The position numbers were made by a program, and so were the translations under genes. Shown one piece after another: positions 6,365-12,700 of a stretch of 12,700 bases of DNA. The number at the start of each line of letters is the position of its first letter. The first letter of the stretch is position 1. This DNA comes from an uncultured cyanobacterium (lineage in GTDB: Bacteria; Cyanobacteriota; Cyanobacteriia; Cyanobacteriales; Geitlerinemataceae): positions 1 through 12,700 of the forward strand of contig CAKZKB010000607.1 of assembly GCA_937121005.1 (NCBI GenBank), written 5' to 3'. The notes below the pieces were generated by a model, which saw nothing but the letters and a program-made list of their open reading frames with translations, searched no databases and was not told the origin of the DNA.

Positions 6365-7069
6365 TTATCCAGAACGGCGAAGTTTCAGTAATCCCAATCC
6401 TCCTGCGAGAATGCAAGCCGCGATCGCATTTGGTTCGGGAACAGTTTGCGGTTCGTCTGGCGGATTAGGAGTCAGCGGCCCGCACGCTCGTAAGCCGATG
6501 ACAATAGCACACTGTGCTTCACGGCGATCGGTCAATTCAAATTCGCTGGAACTGGTAGTTGTATTAGGGCCCCAATAGACCCATCGAGAGGAAATAGTAT
6601 CGCCAGGAAGAAAAACTAATTCAGATATAAGCTGGGAACAGCTTAGGTTTTGACAAGCAATGGTGGTTTCCATTTCGCTACCGGGTTCGTAGCGTCCAGA
6701 GAGGTTCCAGGCTTCGCCATTGTCTAGACTGATATCCCAGTCAAAATTGAGGAAGTTCCACGCATCTAAGTCGAATGCTAGTTCGTTCAATTGCGTCGTT
6801 CCGAGGTCGTCAATGGAGCCGCTAAAGGCTGTAACGCGATCGTTCCCCGTCCACTCAAAACTCCAGAAGTCTAACTCGTCGTGGGTGAAAATGTTGTCGT
6901 TGTTATCATCTTCCCCTTGCAAAAAGCCAGAGAGCGTGCCTCCGTCGGTAAAGTCGGTTTGGGAGAAGTTGAGTTCGATCGATCGGGCTGCTTCAGGAAA
7001 AGCTAAAACTCCAAGAAGTGAGCTAGCAAGAAGAGTAAAGACCAGTTTTGAAACTTTCTTTGTGTTCAT
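6365..7069 (-). CDS. PEP-CTERM sorting domain protein
   Basis: A 234-residue secreted protein. Residues 1-31 form a signal peptide (basic KK, hydrophobic LVFTLLASSLLGVLAF). The C terminus is a canonical PEP-CTERM signal: VPEP at 210-213, a hydrophobic segment (AIAACILAGGLGLL), then LRR. Proteins of this class are recognised and cleaved by an exosortase and end up at the cell surface or in extracellular polymer. The body (35-200) is rich in Asp, Trp, Asn and Ser with several aromatic beta-strand patterns (FWSFEWTG, FLNFDWDISLDNGEAW) and two cysteine pairs. I do not recognise the body as a named domain. It follows the RTX gene by 55 bases on the same strand, so the two may be co-transcribed. 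No strong ribosome site precedes the ATG. Confidence 0.88.
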   Translation of the reverse strand: MNTKKVSKLVFTLLASSLLGVLAFPEAARSIELNFSQTDFTDGGTLSGFLQGEDDNNDNIFTHDELDFWSFEWTGNDRVTAFSGSIDDLGTTQLNELAFDLDAWNFLNFDWDISLDNGEAWNLSGRYEPGSEMETTIACQNLSCSQLISELVFLPGDTISSRWVYWGPNTTTSSSEFELTDRREAQCAIVIGLRACGPLTPNPPDEPQTVPEPNAIAACILAGGLGLLKLRRSG

Positions 7070-7124
7070 GACAATTTTCGATTGAAAGAGTGTTCAAATT
7101 CAGGCATGGTTGTCGCAAGTTCTG

Positions 7125-9032
7125 CTAGGAAACAATAATTCTTCCGTCACGAACAAGAGCTCCCGTTACCTGAATAATCGTGTCGTCAAAATCATCATTA
7201 CTTTCGGGTAAATCTAAAATTCCCAAGTTGCCAGGAACCCAACCATCCTCAAATCCAATTCGGGTAATCCCATCTGAAAATGTTGAAAAATTATCTAATT
7301 CAGCTTGAGATGGATTATTGGAGAAAATGGTATAAGGTGCGCCTACAGGCTGACGACCACTAAAAGGTTGAACATTTAAGCCGAAAACTAATTCTGTTCC
7401 TGATGCCAGTTCTCCCAAGTTAATGGTTTTTCCAAAGTCATTGTCTATTCCTAGTCCGCTATTGGGAGGAGTAGCAATAAAGCGACGATTTGGAATTTCT
7501 AAAAATAACTCCCGAGTTGCATAAAAGCCACTGGAGGCTTCAATAACTACAGTGACTTCAGTAACACCATCACCGATAGGTGGTAATGGATCGGGAGATG
7601 GGGTTGGACTTTGTGAAGGCATAGGATCGTCACAAATATCAAGCCCTAGCCGTTCCCGAATACTCTCCAATACAGAACTATCGGGATTATCTGGTGGAGC
7701 TTCCCCTGTAACCATTTCAATGGAACTATTTAAATTCAGAATCGACTTTCCAAAGTTGAAAATCTCATCTACAGAGTTAACTCCTCCAAGTTTCAGTAAT
7801 GGGCCACCTAACCGTCCTGCTAGTTTTCCAAAAGGAATCTCATTCAGAACTGTACTTACTAAAGCACCATCGCCTCCAAACAAAGCTGTACAGGTATAAC
7901 CTGCAATTTTAGTAATCGTTCCTAGTGCACTAATAGTGGGTGATGCAGGAATTCCGGCGGCTACTAACGGAGCAGTAACAGCGGAAAAGAATCCAGCAAC
8001 ACTGCCCATAAATCCAAGAGCATTACAAAAACCTTGACCAAAACTACACAAGAGTTCATTTTGTAACTGTTCTCCAAACCCTGCAAATGGATCGTCTTGA
8101 ATGGGAACGATAGGAACTACTGCAACTTCTGTCTCACCATTGGGAGTTTCTAGAGAAACTCGAGCAGATTCTTGATTAATTTTTTCAATCCTCAAAGAAT
8201 CTGGAGATCCATCAAATTGCAGATCAATTTGAGTTCCTTCAGGGTTAATGCTGGCAGTAAAAGGTGCTAAATTCGGAGGATCTGAAGGAGAAGGTGTAAA
8301 TCGGATTGAATCTTGATAAATCCGATCTTCTGTTTTTTGAATAGTACTAACAAAGCGATCTCCGCGATCGCTAGCGAATTCTAGAGCAAAACTATTTTCA
8401 GAGAGTTGAGTTAAAGTTGGCACGTTAAAATTGATAATTTCTTCACTCCCCAACAACTCATCAACAAAGCTGACAGATGTAAAACGTCCACTTAAGTCTT
8501 CTGGAGATACGCCAATTGCCCATCCTAGAATTCCTTCTGCATCTGCATATCGAATAAGTGTATCGGAACTTCCAGGTGTTCGAGATCGTGCTTCTAAAAC
8601 TACATCGGCTTCTGTTAAACCACCCGTCAAAGCAATTCGATCTGAATTGCGATCGAAATCTGTAATGACATCTGCGTTATCTGGGTTAGTTGCCAGGGTA
8701 AAGGAACGCAAGACAAATGTATCGGCTCCTTCTTCCCCAGTTAAGGTGTCGCGATCGAAGTCCCCAATTAAAACATCGTCGCCATTTCCACCATTGAGAC
8801 TGTCGCTGTCAAGTCCTCCTGATAAAGTATCGTTTCCATTATTTCCGAAGATCCGATCTGAACCCTGATTTCCATAAATAGCTTCACTTTCTTCAGATCC
8901 AAAAACCGTATCGTCTCCGCTAAGTGCAATTAGTCCTCCAGGATAAGGATCTAGAAAGTCCGGTGGAATCGTAAAGTTATCTGAAATGTCGTCCAAGATG
9001 TAGGATAAACCGTCAGCGTTCGGCCCAGCCAT
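7125..9032 (-). CDS. RTX calcium-binding protein, DUF4114-like end
   Basis: A 635-residue protein. Eight consecutive nonapeptides at 37-108 (LSGDDTVFG, NQGSDRIFG, NNGNDTLSG, GNGDDVLIG and others) are the RTX calcium-binding beta-roll; NADVITDFDRNSDRI at 119-133 is the usual following block. Residues 325-420 are unusually hydrophobic and glycine-rich, with cysteines at 329, 336 and 381. A Pro/Ser spacer at 470-487 leads to a C-terminal beta domain (490-625) ending in IGFEDG and ESNDDFDDTIIQV, which resembles calcium-binding DUF4114. There is no N-terminal signal peptide, consistent with type I secretion, though RTX repeats more often sit near the C terminus. The start is well supported: AAGGAGA at 9047-9041 lies 8 bases before the ATG. 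I saw no GCGATCGC from about 7125 to 8340, unlike flanking DNA. The exact function (adhesin, toxin or matrix protein) cannot be told. Confidence 0.85.
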   Translation of the reverse strand: MAGPNADGLSYILDDISDNFTIPPDFLDPYPGGLIALSGDDTVFGSEESEAIYGNQGSDRIFGNNGNDTLSGGLDSDSLNGGNGDDVLIGDFDRDTLTGEEGADTFVLRSFTLATNPDNADVITDFDRNSDRIALTGGLTEADVVLEARSRTPGSSDTLIRYADAEGILGWAIGVSPEDLSGRFTSVSFVDELLGSEEIINFNVPTLTQLSENSFALEFASDRGDRFVSTIQKTEDRIYQDSIRFTPSPSDPPNLAPFTASINPEGTQIDLQFDGSPDSLRIEKINQESARVSLETPNGETEVAVVPIVPIQDDPFAGFGEQLQNELLCSFGQGFCNALGFMGSVAGFFSAVTAPLVAAGIPASPTISALGTITKIAGYTCTALFGGDGALVSTVLNEIPFGKLAGRLGGPLLKLGGVNSVDEIFNFGKSILNLNSSIEMVTGEAPPDNPDSSVLESIRERLGLDICDDPMPSQSPTPSPDPLPPIGDGVTEVTVVIEASSGFYATRELFLEIPNRRFIATPPNSGLGIDNDFGKTINLGELASGTELVFGLNVQPFSGRQPVGAPYTIFSNNPSQAELDNFSTFSDGITRIGFEDGWVPGNLGILDLPESNDDFDDTIIQVTGALVRDGRIIVS

Positions 9033-9121
9033 TGTTTAATTCTCCTTTGTTGTGACTTAGTTGATTCGAGATAGGTCAATGTTGCCCGATCGCCCTTTGA
9101 GTTGGCTAGACCCAGTAAACC

Positions 9122-9155
9122 GTCAGTTTTGAGAGTCAGGACAAGACAAACTGAC
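9122..9155. promoter_or_regulatory. inverted pair of GTCAGTTT motifs
   Basis: GTCAGTTT at 9122-9129 and its exact reverse complement AAACTGAC at 9148-9155 are separated by 18 bases, about 90-120 bases upstream of the RTX start codon. The same octamer is the core of the repeats at 4713-4745 and 9228-9235. This could be an operator near the RTX promoter; no clear -10/-35 pair was found. Confidence 0.4.
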
Positions 9156-9213
9156 CTTGACAAGATCGATCGCGGTATGCTCGATCGCTTTGCTGGTGTT
9201 AACAATGGAGATC

Positions 9214-9246
9214 GCAACACTGACTGGAAACTGACGGGAAAGTGAC
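9214..9246 (-). promoter_or_regulatory. three 11-bp direct repeats, second cluster
   Basis: On the minus strand three 11-bp units follow each other: GTCACTTTCCC (9246-9236), GTCAGTTTCCA (9235-9225), GTCAGTGTTGC (9224-9214). A partial GTCA lies at 9252-9249. The 15-mer ACTGACTGGAAACTG at 9219-9233 is the exact reverse complement of 4704-4718 in the COP23/xisH region. It lies about 180 bases upstream of the RTX gene and about 290 upstream of the divergent ATPase gene. It probably binds the same unknown regulator. Confidence 0.5.
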
Positions 9247-9314
9247 GTTGACGTGAAGCCGATTTTGTGAAATGGCTTTTGATATCAAATCCAGTTAAAC
9301 AGAGATAGAATCGG

Positions 9315-9400
9315 GTAGGGGCAATCCCCCCGTGGTTGCCCCGTTCCCACTATTTACACGGGGTAGGCACAGAGGGCAGGCACGGGGGCGCTGCCCCTAC
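9315..9400. repeat. 86-bp MITE-like inverted-repeat element
   Basis: GTAGGGGCA (9315-9323) pairs exactly with TGCCCCTAC (9392-9400). After a 3-base mismatch, CCCCCGTG (9327-9334) pairs with CACGGGGG (9381-9388), giving 17 matches in 20-bp ends. Inside are further CCCCGT/ACGGGG repeats. GTAGGGGC-type ends are, from my knowledge, common in repeated intergenic elements of cyanobacteria. No coding frame; it would fold into a GC-rich hairpin when transcribed. Confidence 0.6.
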
Positions 9401-9448
9401 AAATACCGTAACTGTTCTGACGGATTTGATATGAGAGATGGCATCCGG

Positions 9449-9478
9449 TTGGCGCGATCGCCCTGAATCTGCTATGCT
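9449..9478 (+). promoter_or_regulatory. possible promoter of the ATPase-kinase operon
   Basis: TTGGCG (9449-9454) and TATGCT (9473-9478) are separated by 18 bases and each matches four of six sigma70 consensus positions. Transcription would start near 9485, about 45 bases before the ATPase ATG. The -35 to -10 spacer contains a HIP1 octamer, so the match could be chance. Confidence 0.3.
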
Positions 9479-9531
9479 ATGGCTTAACCTTAGCGATCGA
9501 CTGGGGTTGCATTGAAGAGCAGGTTTTAGAG

Positions 9532-10857
9532 ATGAGACTGATCGCCTCAGAAACGGGATTAGCAAAAATTCGACAAGCTCGCGAAGAAAGCGGGAGAGCG
9601 ATCGACGATGAGTATTGGTCGCTAGCAGCAAGCCGCATTGTAGAGCCGGAAAAGGACTGGCAACCGGGGGTCACTTGGTTTGCACCGGGTTGTTCGCCGA
9701 CCACTTGGCAGCGTTTTTTGAGGGGAAAAGATCTCATCAACGCACCCGCGTTTAAAGCCTTTTGTCAGGTGTTGGGATTGTTTTGGCGAGATGTGGCCGA
9801 TTTACGCGATAATGAATCAGTATCTCAACGGAGCATCGATTGGGATGCGGCTCCCGATACATCAGTATTTTACGGTCGCACCCAACAACTTTCGACGTTG
9901 GAACAGTGGATTTTAAGCGATCGCTGTCGTGTCGTGGCGATTTTGGGAATGGGAGGAGTTGGAAAAACGAGTCTGGCGGTTAGGTTGGGACGGCAGATCG
10001 AGGAACATTTTGAATTTGTAGTTTGGCGGAGTTTGAATGCTGCACCGAGACTCGATCGCCTGTTAGATGACTTGCTGGGTTTTCTCGATCGCAAATTCAG
10101 CCTTGATGAAGAACAAACGACGAGCGATCGCGTCTCGAAACTGTTAGAAATATTGCGATCGCGTCGCTGTCTCATTTGTCTCGATGGTTTGGAAGCCTTA
10201 CTTCAGCCTCACGAATTTGCTGGTAAGTATCGCCAAGAGTACAAGAATTACAGTCGATTTTTCCGACAAATTGGGGAAGCGAACCATCGTAGTTGTTTCT
10301 TTCTGACCAGTACCGAACCTAGCGTGGAATTAGTCATGCTCGATTCTCCCACAAGTCCGGTGCGTTCTTTGCGATTGGAAGGACTTTCGCTTGCGGGATC
10401 TCAGAGAATTTTAGAAGAGTATGACTTGCAAGATAAAAAAGAGTGGCCGAAACTCATTTCTCGCTATGAAGGGAATCCGTTCGCCTTAAAATTAGTGGCC
10501 CCGGCGATTGAAAAGTGGTTTGCGGGTAGCGTGGCGGAATTGTTAAAGCAAAATACGTTTTTCGTAGGGAGAATCAAGGATATTTTAGATGTGCATTTCG
10601 ATCGTCTCTCGGAACTGGAGATCCAAATTCTGCAATATCTCGCCAATACCGGCGATCGCGTTTCCTTAGAGACACTGCATCAAAAACTTGCTTCGGGGGT
10701 TCGCAAGTCGCATTTAATGATGGGGTTAGAATCTTTAGAGTGGCGATCGCTGGTTGTTTCTACTAACCATCAGTCTGCACCGCAGTTTTCCCTACAACCG
10801 ACGGTGCGAAAATACGTCCGCGATCGCTGGGGAGAAAAGATGGAGGTAGCAGTATGA
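9532..10857 (+). CDS. NB-ARC (STAND) ATPase with N-terminal helical domain
   Basis: A 441-residue cytoplasmic P-loop ATPase. Residues 1-95 form a helical N-terminal domain with the W-RFLRGK pattern and a late FWRDVADL, like the small HTH-type domain that precedes NB-ARC modules in cyanobacterial proteins (vWA-MoxR-associated type). FYGR at 113-116 opens the NTPase: Walker A GMGGVGKTS at 139-147, VVWRSL at 163-168, Walker B CLICLDGLEAL at 213-223, the FFLTSTEP sensor at 256-263 and GNPFALKL at 314-321. A winged-helix-like region follows (355-430, with DVHFDRLSELEIQIL and LQPTVRKYVRD). Many relatives continue into WD40 or TPR repeats; this one stops, and its TGA overlaps the kinase ATG (ATGA, 4 bases). 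These ATPases usually act as nucleotide-driven switches. AGG at 9521-9523 is a modest ribosome site. Confidence 0.88.
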   Translation: MRLIASETGLAKIRQAREESGRAIDDEYWSLAASRIVEPEKDWQPGVTWFAPGCSPTTWQRFLRGKDLINAPAFKAFCQVLGLFWRDVADLRDNESVSQRSIDWDAAPDTSVFYGRTQQLSTLEQWILSDRCRVVAILGMGGVGKTSLAVRLGRQIEEHFEFVVWRSLNAAPRLDRLLDDLLGFLDRKFSLDEEQTTSDRVSKLLEILRSRRCLICLDGLEALLQPHEFAGKYRQEYKNYSRFFRQIGEANHRSCFFLTSTEPSVELVMLDSPTSPVRSLRLEGLSLAGSQRILEEYDLQDKKEWPKLISRYEGNPFALKLVAPAIEKWFAGSVAELLKQNTFFVGRIKDILDVHFDRLSELEIQILQYLANTGDRVSLETLHQKLASGVRKSHLMMGLESLEWRSLVVSTNHQSAPQFSLQPTVRKYVRDRWGEKMEVAV

Positions 10858-12680
10858 TTAAAGTTGGCACGAAATTGAACCAACGCTACCGAGTTTTGAG
10901 ACAACTGGGTGAAGGGGGATTTGGCCGTCTTTTTGAAGTCAGCGATCGCGGTAAAATTAAAGTGCTTAAAGTGCTGCAACTCGACAAGTTTACGAACTCG
11001 GACGATCGCGAAACAGCACTGTCTCTTTTTCGCCGAGAAGCGGAGGTACTGAGCCAACTCAACTGCGATCGCATTCCTAAAGTTCGTCCTGACGAAAAGC
11101 ATTTTCTTGTCGAGGATGACAGTGGCGAAACTTTCCACTGTTTCGTTATGGAAAAAATTGAGGGAGTTTCCCTAGAAGCGTGGGTAAAACAAAATGGTTG
11201 CATCAGTTTGCCAATGGCGATCGCTTGGTTGAAACAGCTAACGGAAATAATCGGTTATCTACACGAACGAAACTACTTCCATCGGGACATTAAACCCGTC
11301 AATATTATTGTCGATCGTAAAGGTAAATTATTTCTAATCGATTTCGGATCCGTCCGTAAAATTAGTTCGACTTACATTGTTAAAGAAACTGCTCGTTCGG
11401 TGACAAAAATCGTCTCTTCTGGTTACGCACCCGCCGAACAAATTCGCGGTCGTGCTGTCCCGCAATCGGACTTTTTTGCATTGGGACGAACGATGGTCTA
11501 TTTACTAACAGGTATTTTCCCCGATTGCTTGCCAGAAAATGATGATTGGGAACTGGTTTGGCGCGATCTCGTTCCCGATCTTGACGATAACCTTGCCGAT
11601 CTCATCGATTGGTTGATGGCAAGTTTACCTGTGAATCGTCCTCAAACTGCCGAGCAAATTTTACAGAAAATCGACAATATTTTAGGATTTTCTCCCTCGC
11701 AACGGCTGCAACTTCCTCCTCTGAATCGATTAGGAGTGCTATTTGCCAGTACCTTGATTGCAGCGATGGTAATGGGGGTGCGGTGGACGGGGATTTTACA
11801 GCCGATCGAACTGCTTGCTTACGATTTCATGATGCGATCGCGTTTACCAGAACCGATGGACGAAAATATTTTTGTTGTCGAAATTACTCAAGACGATCTC
11901 AATAAGTATAATAGCGGTGGTAATCTCATTGATGACATTACCCTTGCCAAAGCCATTAAAGCCGTAGAAGCACATCAACCCAACGCGATCGGGGTTGCTA
12001 TTCATCGTGGCGAAGAACGCTGGGATGGGAGAGAGGAATTGATGTCAGCATTTCAAAATGAGGCTATATTTGGTTTGTGTTCTTATACTTCTGAAAAACC
12101 AGATTTCGAGCCGCCATCGCAGTTTTCTTCAGAGCAGATTAGGAATCAATTAGGATTTAGCGAATTTCTGTCTAAAGATGGAGAGGCTGTCATTCGTAAA
12201 CAGCTTTTATCATACAACTCTGACTCAGTTTCTACTTTTTGTAAAACCAGTCATAGCTTCAGCTTGAAATTAGCATACCAATTTCTATCTAATAATGGTA
12301 TTAGTTTTTTTAAGTTGGTTCCCCCCAATAATGAGTGGAAAATCGGAAGAGTTCGATTTCAAAAGGCATTTCCTCGTCATCGTGGTTTTCATTTATCAAA
12401 AGAAGCGATGCCGAATGCGATACTACTTAACTATCGTGCTAATCTTCAACCCGCTCCCTCAATAGATTTACAAACGCTCCTAGAGCCTGGTATTTCTCCC
12501 GATTCGATCGCGGGTAAAATCGTTCTTATTGGATACGCACCGGGAGTCACCGGTAAGCTATTTAAAACCCCTTACGGCGAAATGTCGTCGCTGTGGATTT
12601 ACGTGCATCAAACGAGCCAACTGATCGGTGCTGTTTTGGACAATCGACCTGGGGGGGTGACAAGTAGGGCTGTAAGCTAG
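10854..12680 (+). CDS. Ser/Thr protein kinase with CHASE2 sensor, 3' end altered
   Basis: A 608-codon frame. Residues 11-275 are a complete Hanks-type kinase: glycine loop LGEGGFG at 18-24, Lys39 in VLKV, HRDIKPVN at 143-150, DFG at 163-165, APAEQ at 192-196. A membrane segment (about 292-310) follows, then CHASE2, an extracytoplasmic sensor: QPIELLAYDFMMRSR at 316-330, FVVEITQDDL at 340-349, IAGKIVLIG at 552-560, and YVHQTSQLIGAVLDNRP at 583-599. In relatives that last motif continues into tryptophan-rich text and more membrane helices. Here it ends in GGVTSRAVS and a stop, after seven G at 12651-12657. The C-terminal membrane part is therefore missing, through insertion, frameshift or sequence error. 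GGAGG lies 7 bases upstream of the ATG, and the start overlaps the ATPase stop by 4 bases. Confidence 0.88.
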   Translation: MIKVGTKLNQRYRVLRQLGEGGFGRLFEVSDRGKIKVLKVLQLDKFTNSDDRETALSLFRREAEVLSQLNCDRIPKVRPDEKHFLVEDDSGETFHCFVMEKIEGVSLEAWVKQNGCISLPMAIAWLKQLTEIIGYLHERNYFHRDIKPVNIIVDRKGKLFLIDFGSVRKISSTYIVKETARSVTKIVSSGYAPAEQIRGRAVPQSDFFALGRTMVYLLTGIFPDCLPENDDWELVWRDLVPDLDDNLADLIDWLMASLPVNRPQTAEQILQKIDNILGFSPSQRLQLPPLNRLGVLFASTLIAAMVMGVRWTGILQPIELLAYDFMMRSRLPEPMDENIFVVEITQDDLNKYNSGGNLIDDITLAKAIKAVEAHQPNAIGVAIHRGEERWDGREELMSAFQNEAIFGLCSYTSEKPDFEPPSQFSSEQIRNQLGFSEFLSKDGEAVIRKQLLSYNSDSVSTFCKTSHSFSLKLAYQFLSNNGISFFKLVPPNNEWKIGRVRFQKAFPRHRGFHLSKEAMPNAILLNYRANLQPAPSIDLQTLLEPGISPDSIAGKIVLIGYAPGVTGKLFKTPYGEMSSLWIYVHQTSQLIGAVLDNRPGGVTSRAVS

Positions 12681-12700
12681 GCCAGTTGTGCGATTGAAGG
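12651..12700. other. apparent break from CHASE2 coding sequence
   Basis: From the run of seven G onward, none of the three forward frames continues the CHASE2/transmembrane pattern. A simple one- or two-base slip therefore does not restore it within the visible 50 bases. The sequence may be the start of an inserted element. GTGCG at 12688-12692, followed by ATTGAAGG, resembles the GUGYG 5' end of group II introns, but only 13 bases are visible. Confidence 0.3.

Larger units (their letters stand above)
9033..9531. other. regulatory and repeat-containing intergenic region
   Basis: This 499-base gap separates divergent genes. It holds the RTX ribosome site, an inverted pair GTCAGTTT (9122-9129) / AAACTGAC (9148-9155), the 11-bp repeat cluster at 9214-9246, a MITE-like element and a possible promoter for the ATPase gene. 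Open frames here look like chance translations of repeat DNA. Confidence 0.55.

Noticed and set aside
9350..9740. Minus-strand frames opposite the start of the ATPase gene and across the MITE-like element
   Set aside because: They arise from GC-rich repeat sequence and from the complement of a real gene; no motifs.

Overview
The window looks like chromosomal DNA from a filamentous or colonial cyanobacterium. GCGATCGC octamers (HIP1) recur throughout, including at 4691-4698, 5567-5574 and 11217-11224. The gene content fits: a COP23-type secreted protein, an XisH/XisI pair, a PEP-CTERM surface protein, an NB-ARC ATPase and a Ser/Thr kinase fused to a CHASE2 sensor. I see no rRNA, tRNA, CRISPR array or complete insertion sequence.

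Layout. (1) 1-44 holds the first codons of a minus-strand gene that leaves the window. (2) 4623-358 (minus) is a compact run of four genes for exported proteins: a COP23-domain protein, two different trypsin-like serine proteases with intact His/Asp/Ser triads, and an unrecognised 595-residue exported or membrane-anchored protein. Gaps are 3, 9 and 48 bases, so this is probably one operon. (3) 4814-5559 (plus, divergent) is xisH-xisI, overlapping by 13 bases. The COP23/xisH intergenic region carries four 11-bp direct repeats of a GTCAGTTTTCG motif. (4) 5560-6172 is repeat-rich: a HIP1-centred palindrome, a 17-bp inverted-repeat element, a small element built from AGAAACCCGGTTTCT motifs, and a 16-bp direct repeat. 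(5) 9032-6365 (minus) holds an RTX-type calcium-binding protein and a PEP-CTERM protein, possibly followed by a 49-residue signal-peptide-like ORF. Its upstream region has a second cluster of the same 11-bp motif, in the opposite orientation on the plus strand. (6) 9315-9400 is a MITE-like inverted-repeat element. (7) 9532-12680 (plus) holds an NB-ARC ATPase without the usual C-terminal repeats, overlapped by 4 bases by a Ser/Thr kinase-CHASE2 receptor. The CHASE2 reading departs from the family pattern at a run of seven G near 12651.

How the parts may work together. Both minus-strand operons encode extracytoplasmic proteins and share the GTCAGTTTYCR-type repeats, so one DNA-binding regulator may control both; this is an inference. 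The NB-ARC/kinase pair looks like a signalling module in which an STAND ATPase and a membrane kinase are translationally coupled. XisH (PD-(D/E)XK-like) and XisI form a conserved pair whose role here is unlikely to be excision of an fdxN element, since none is visible.
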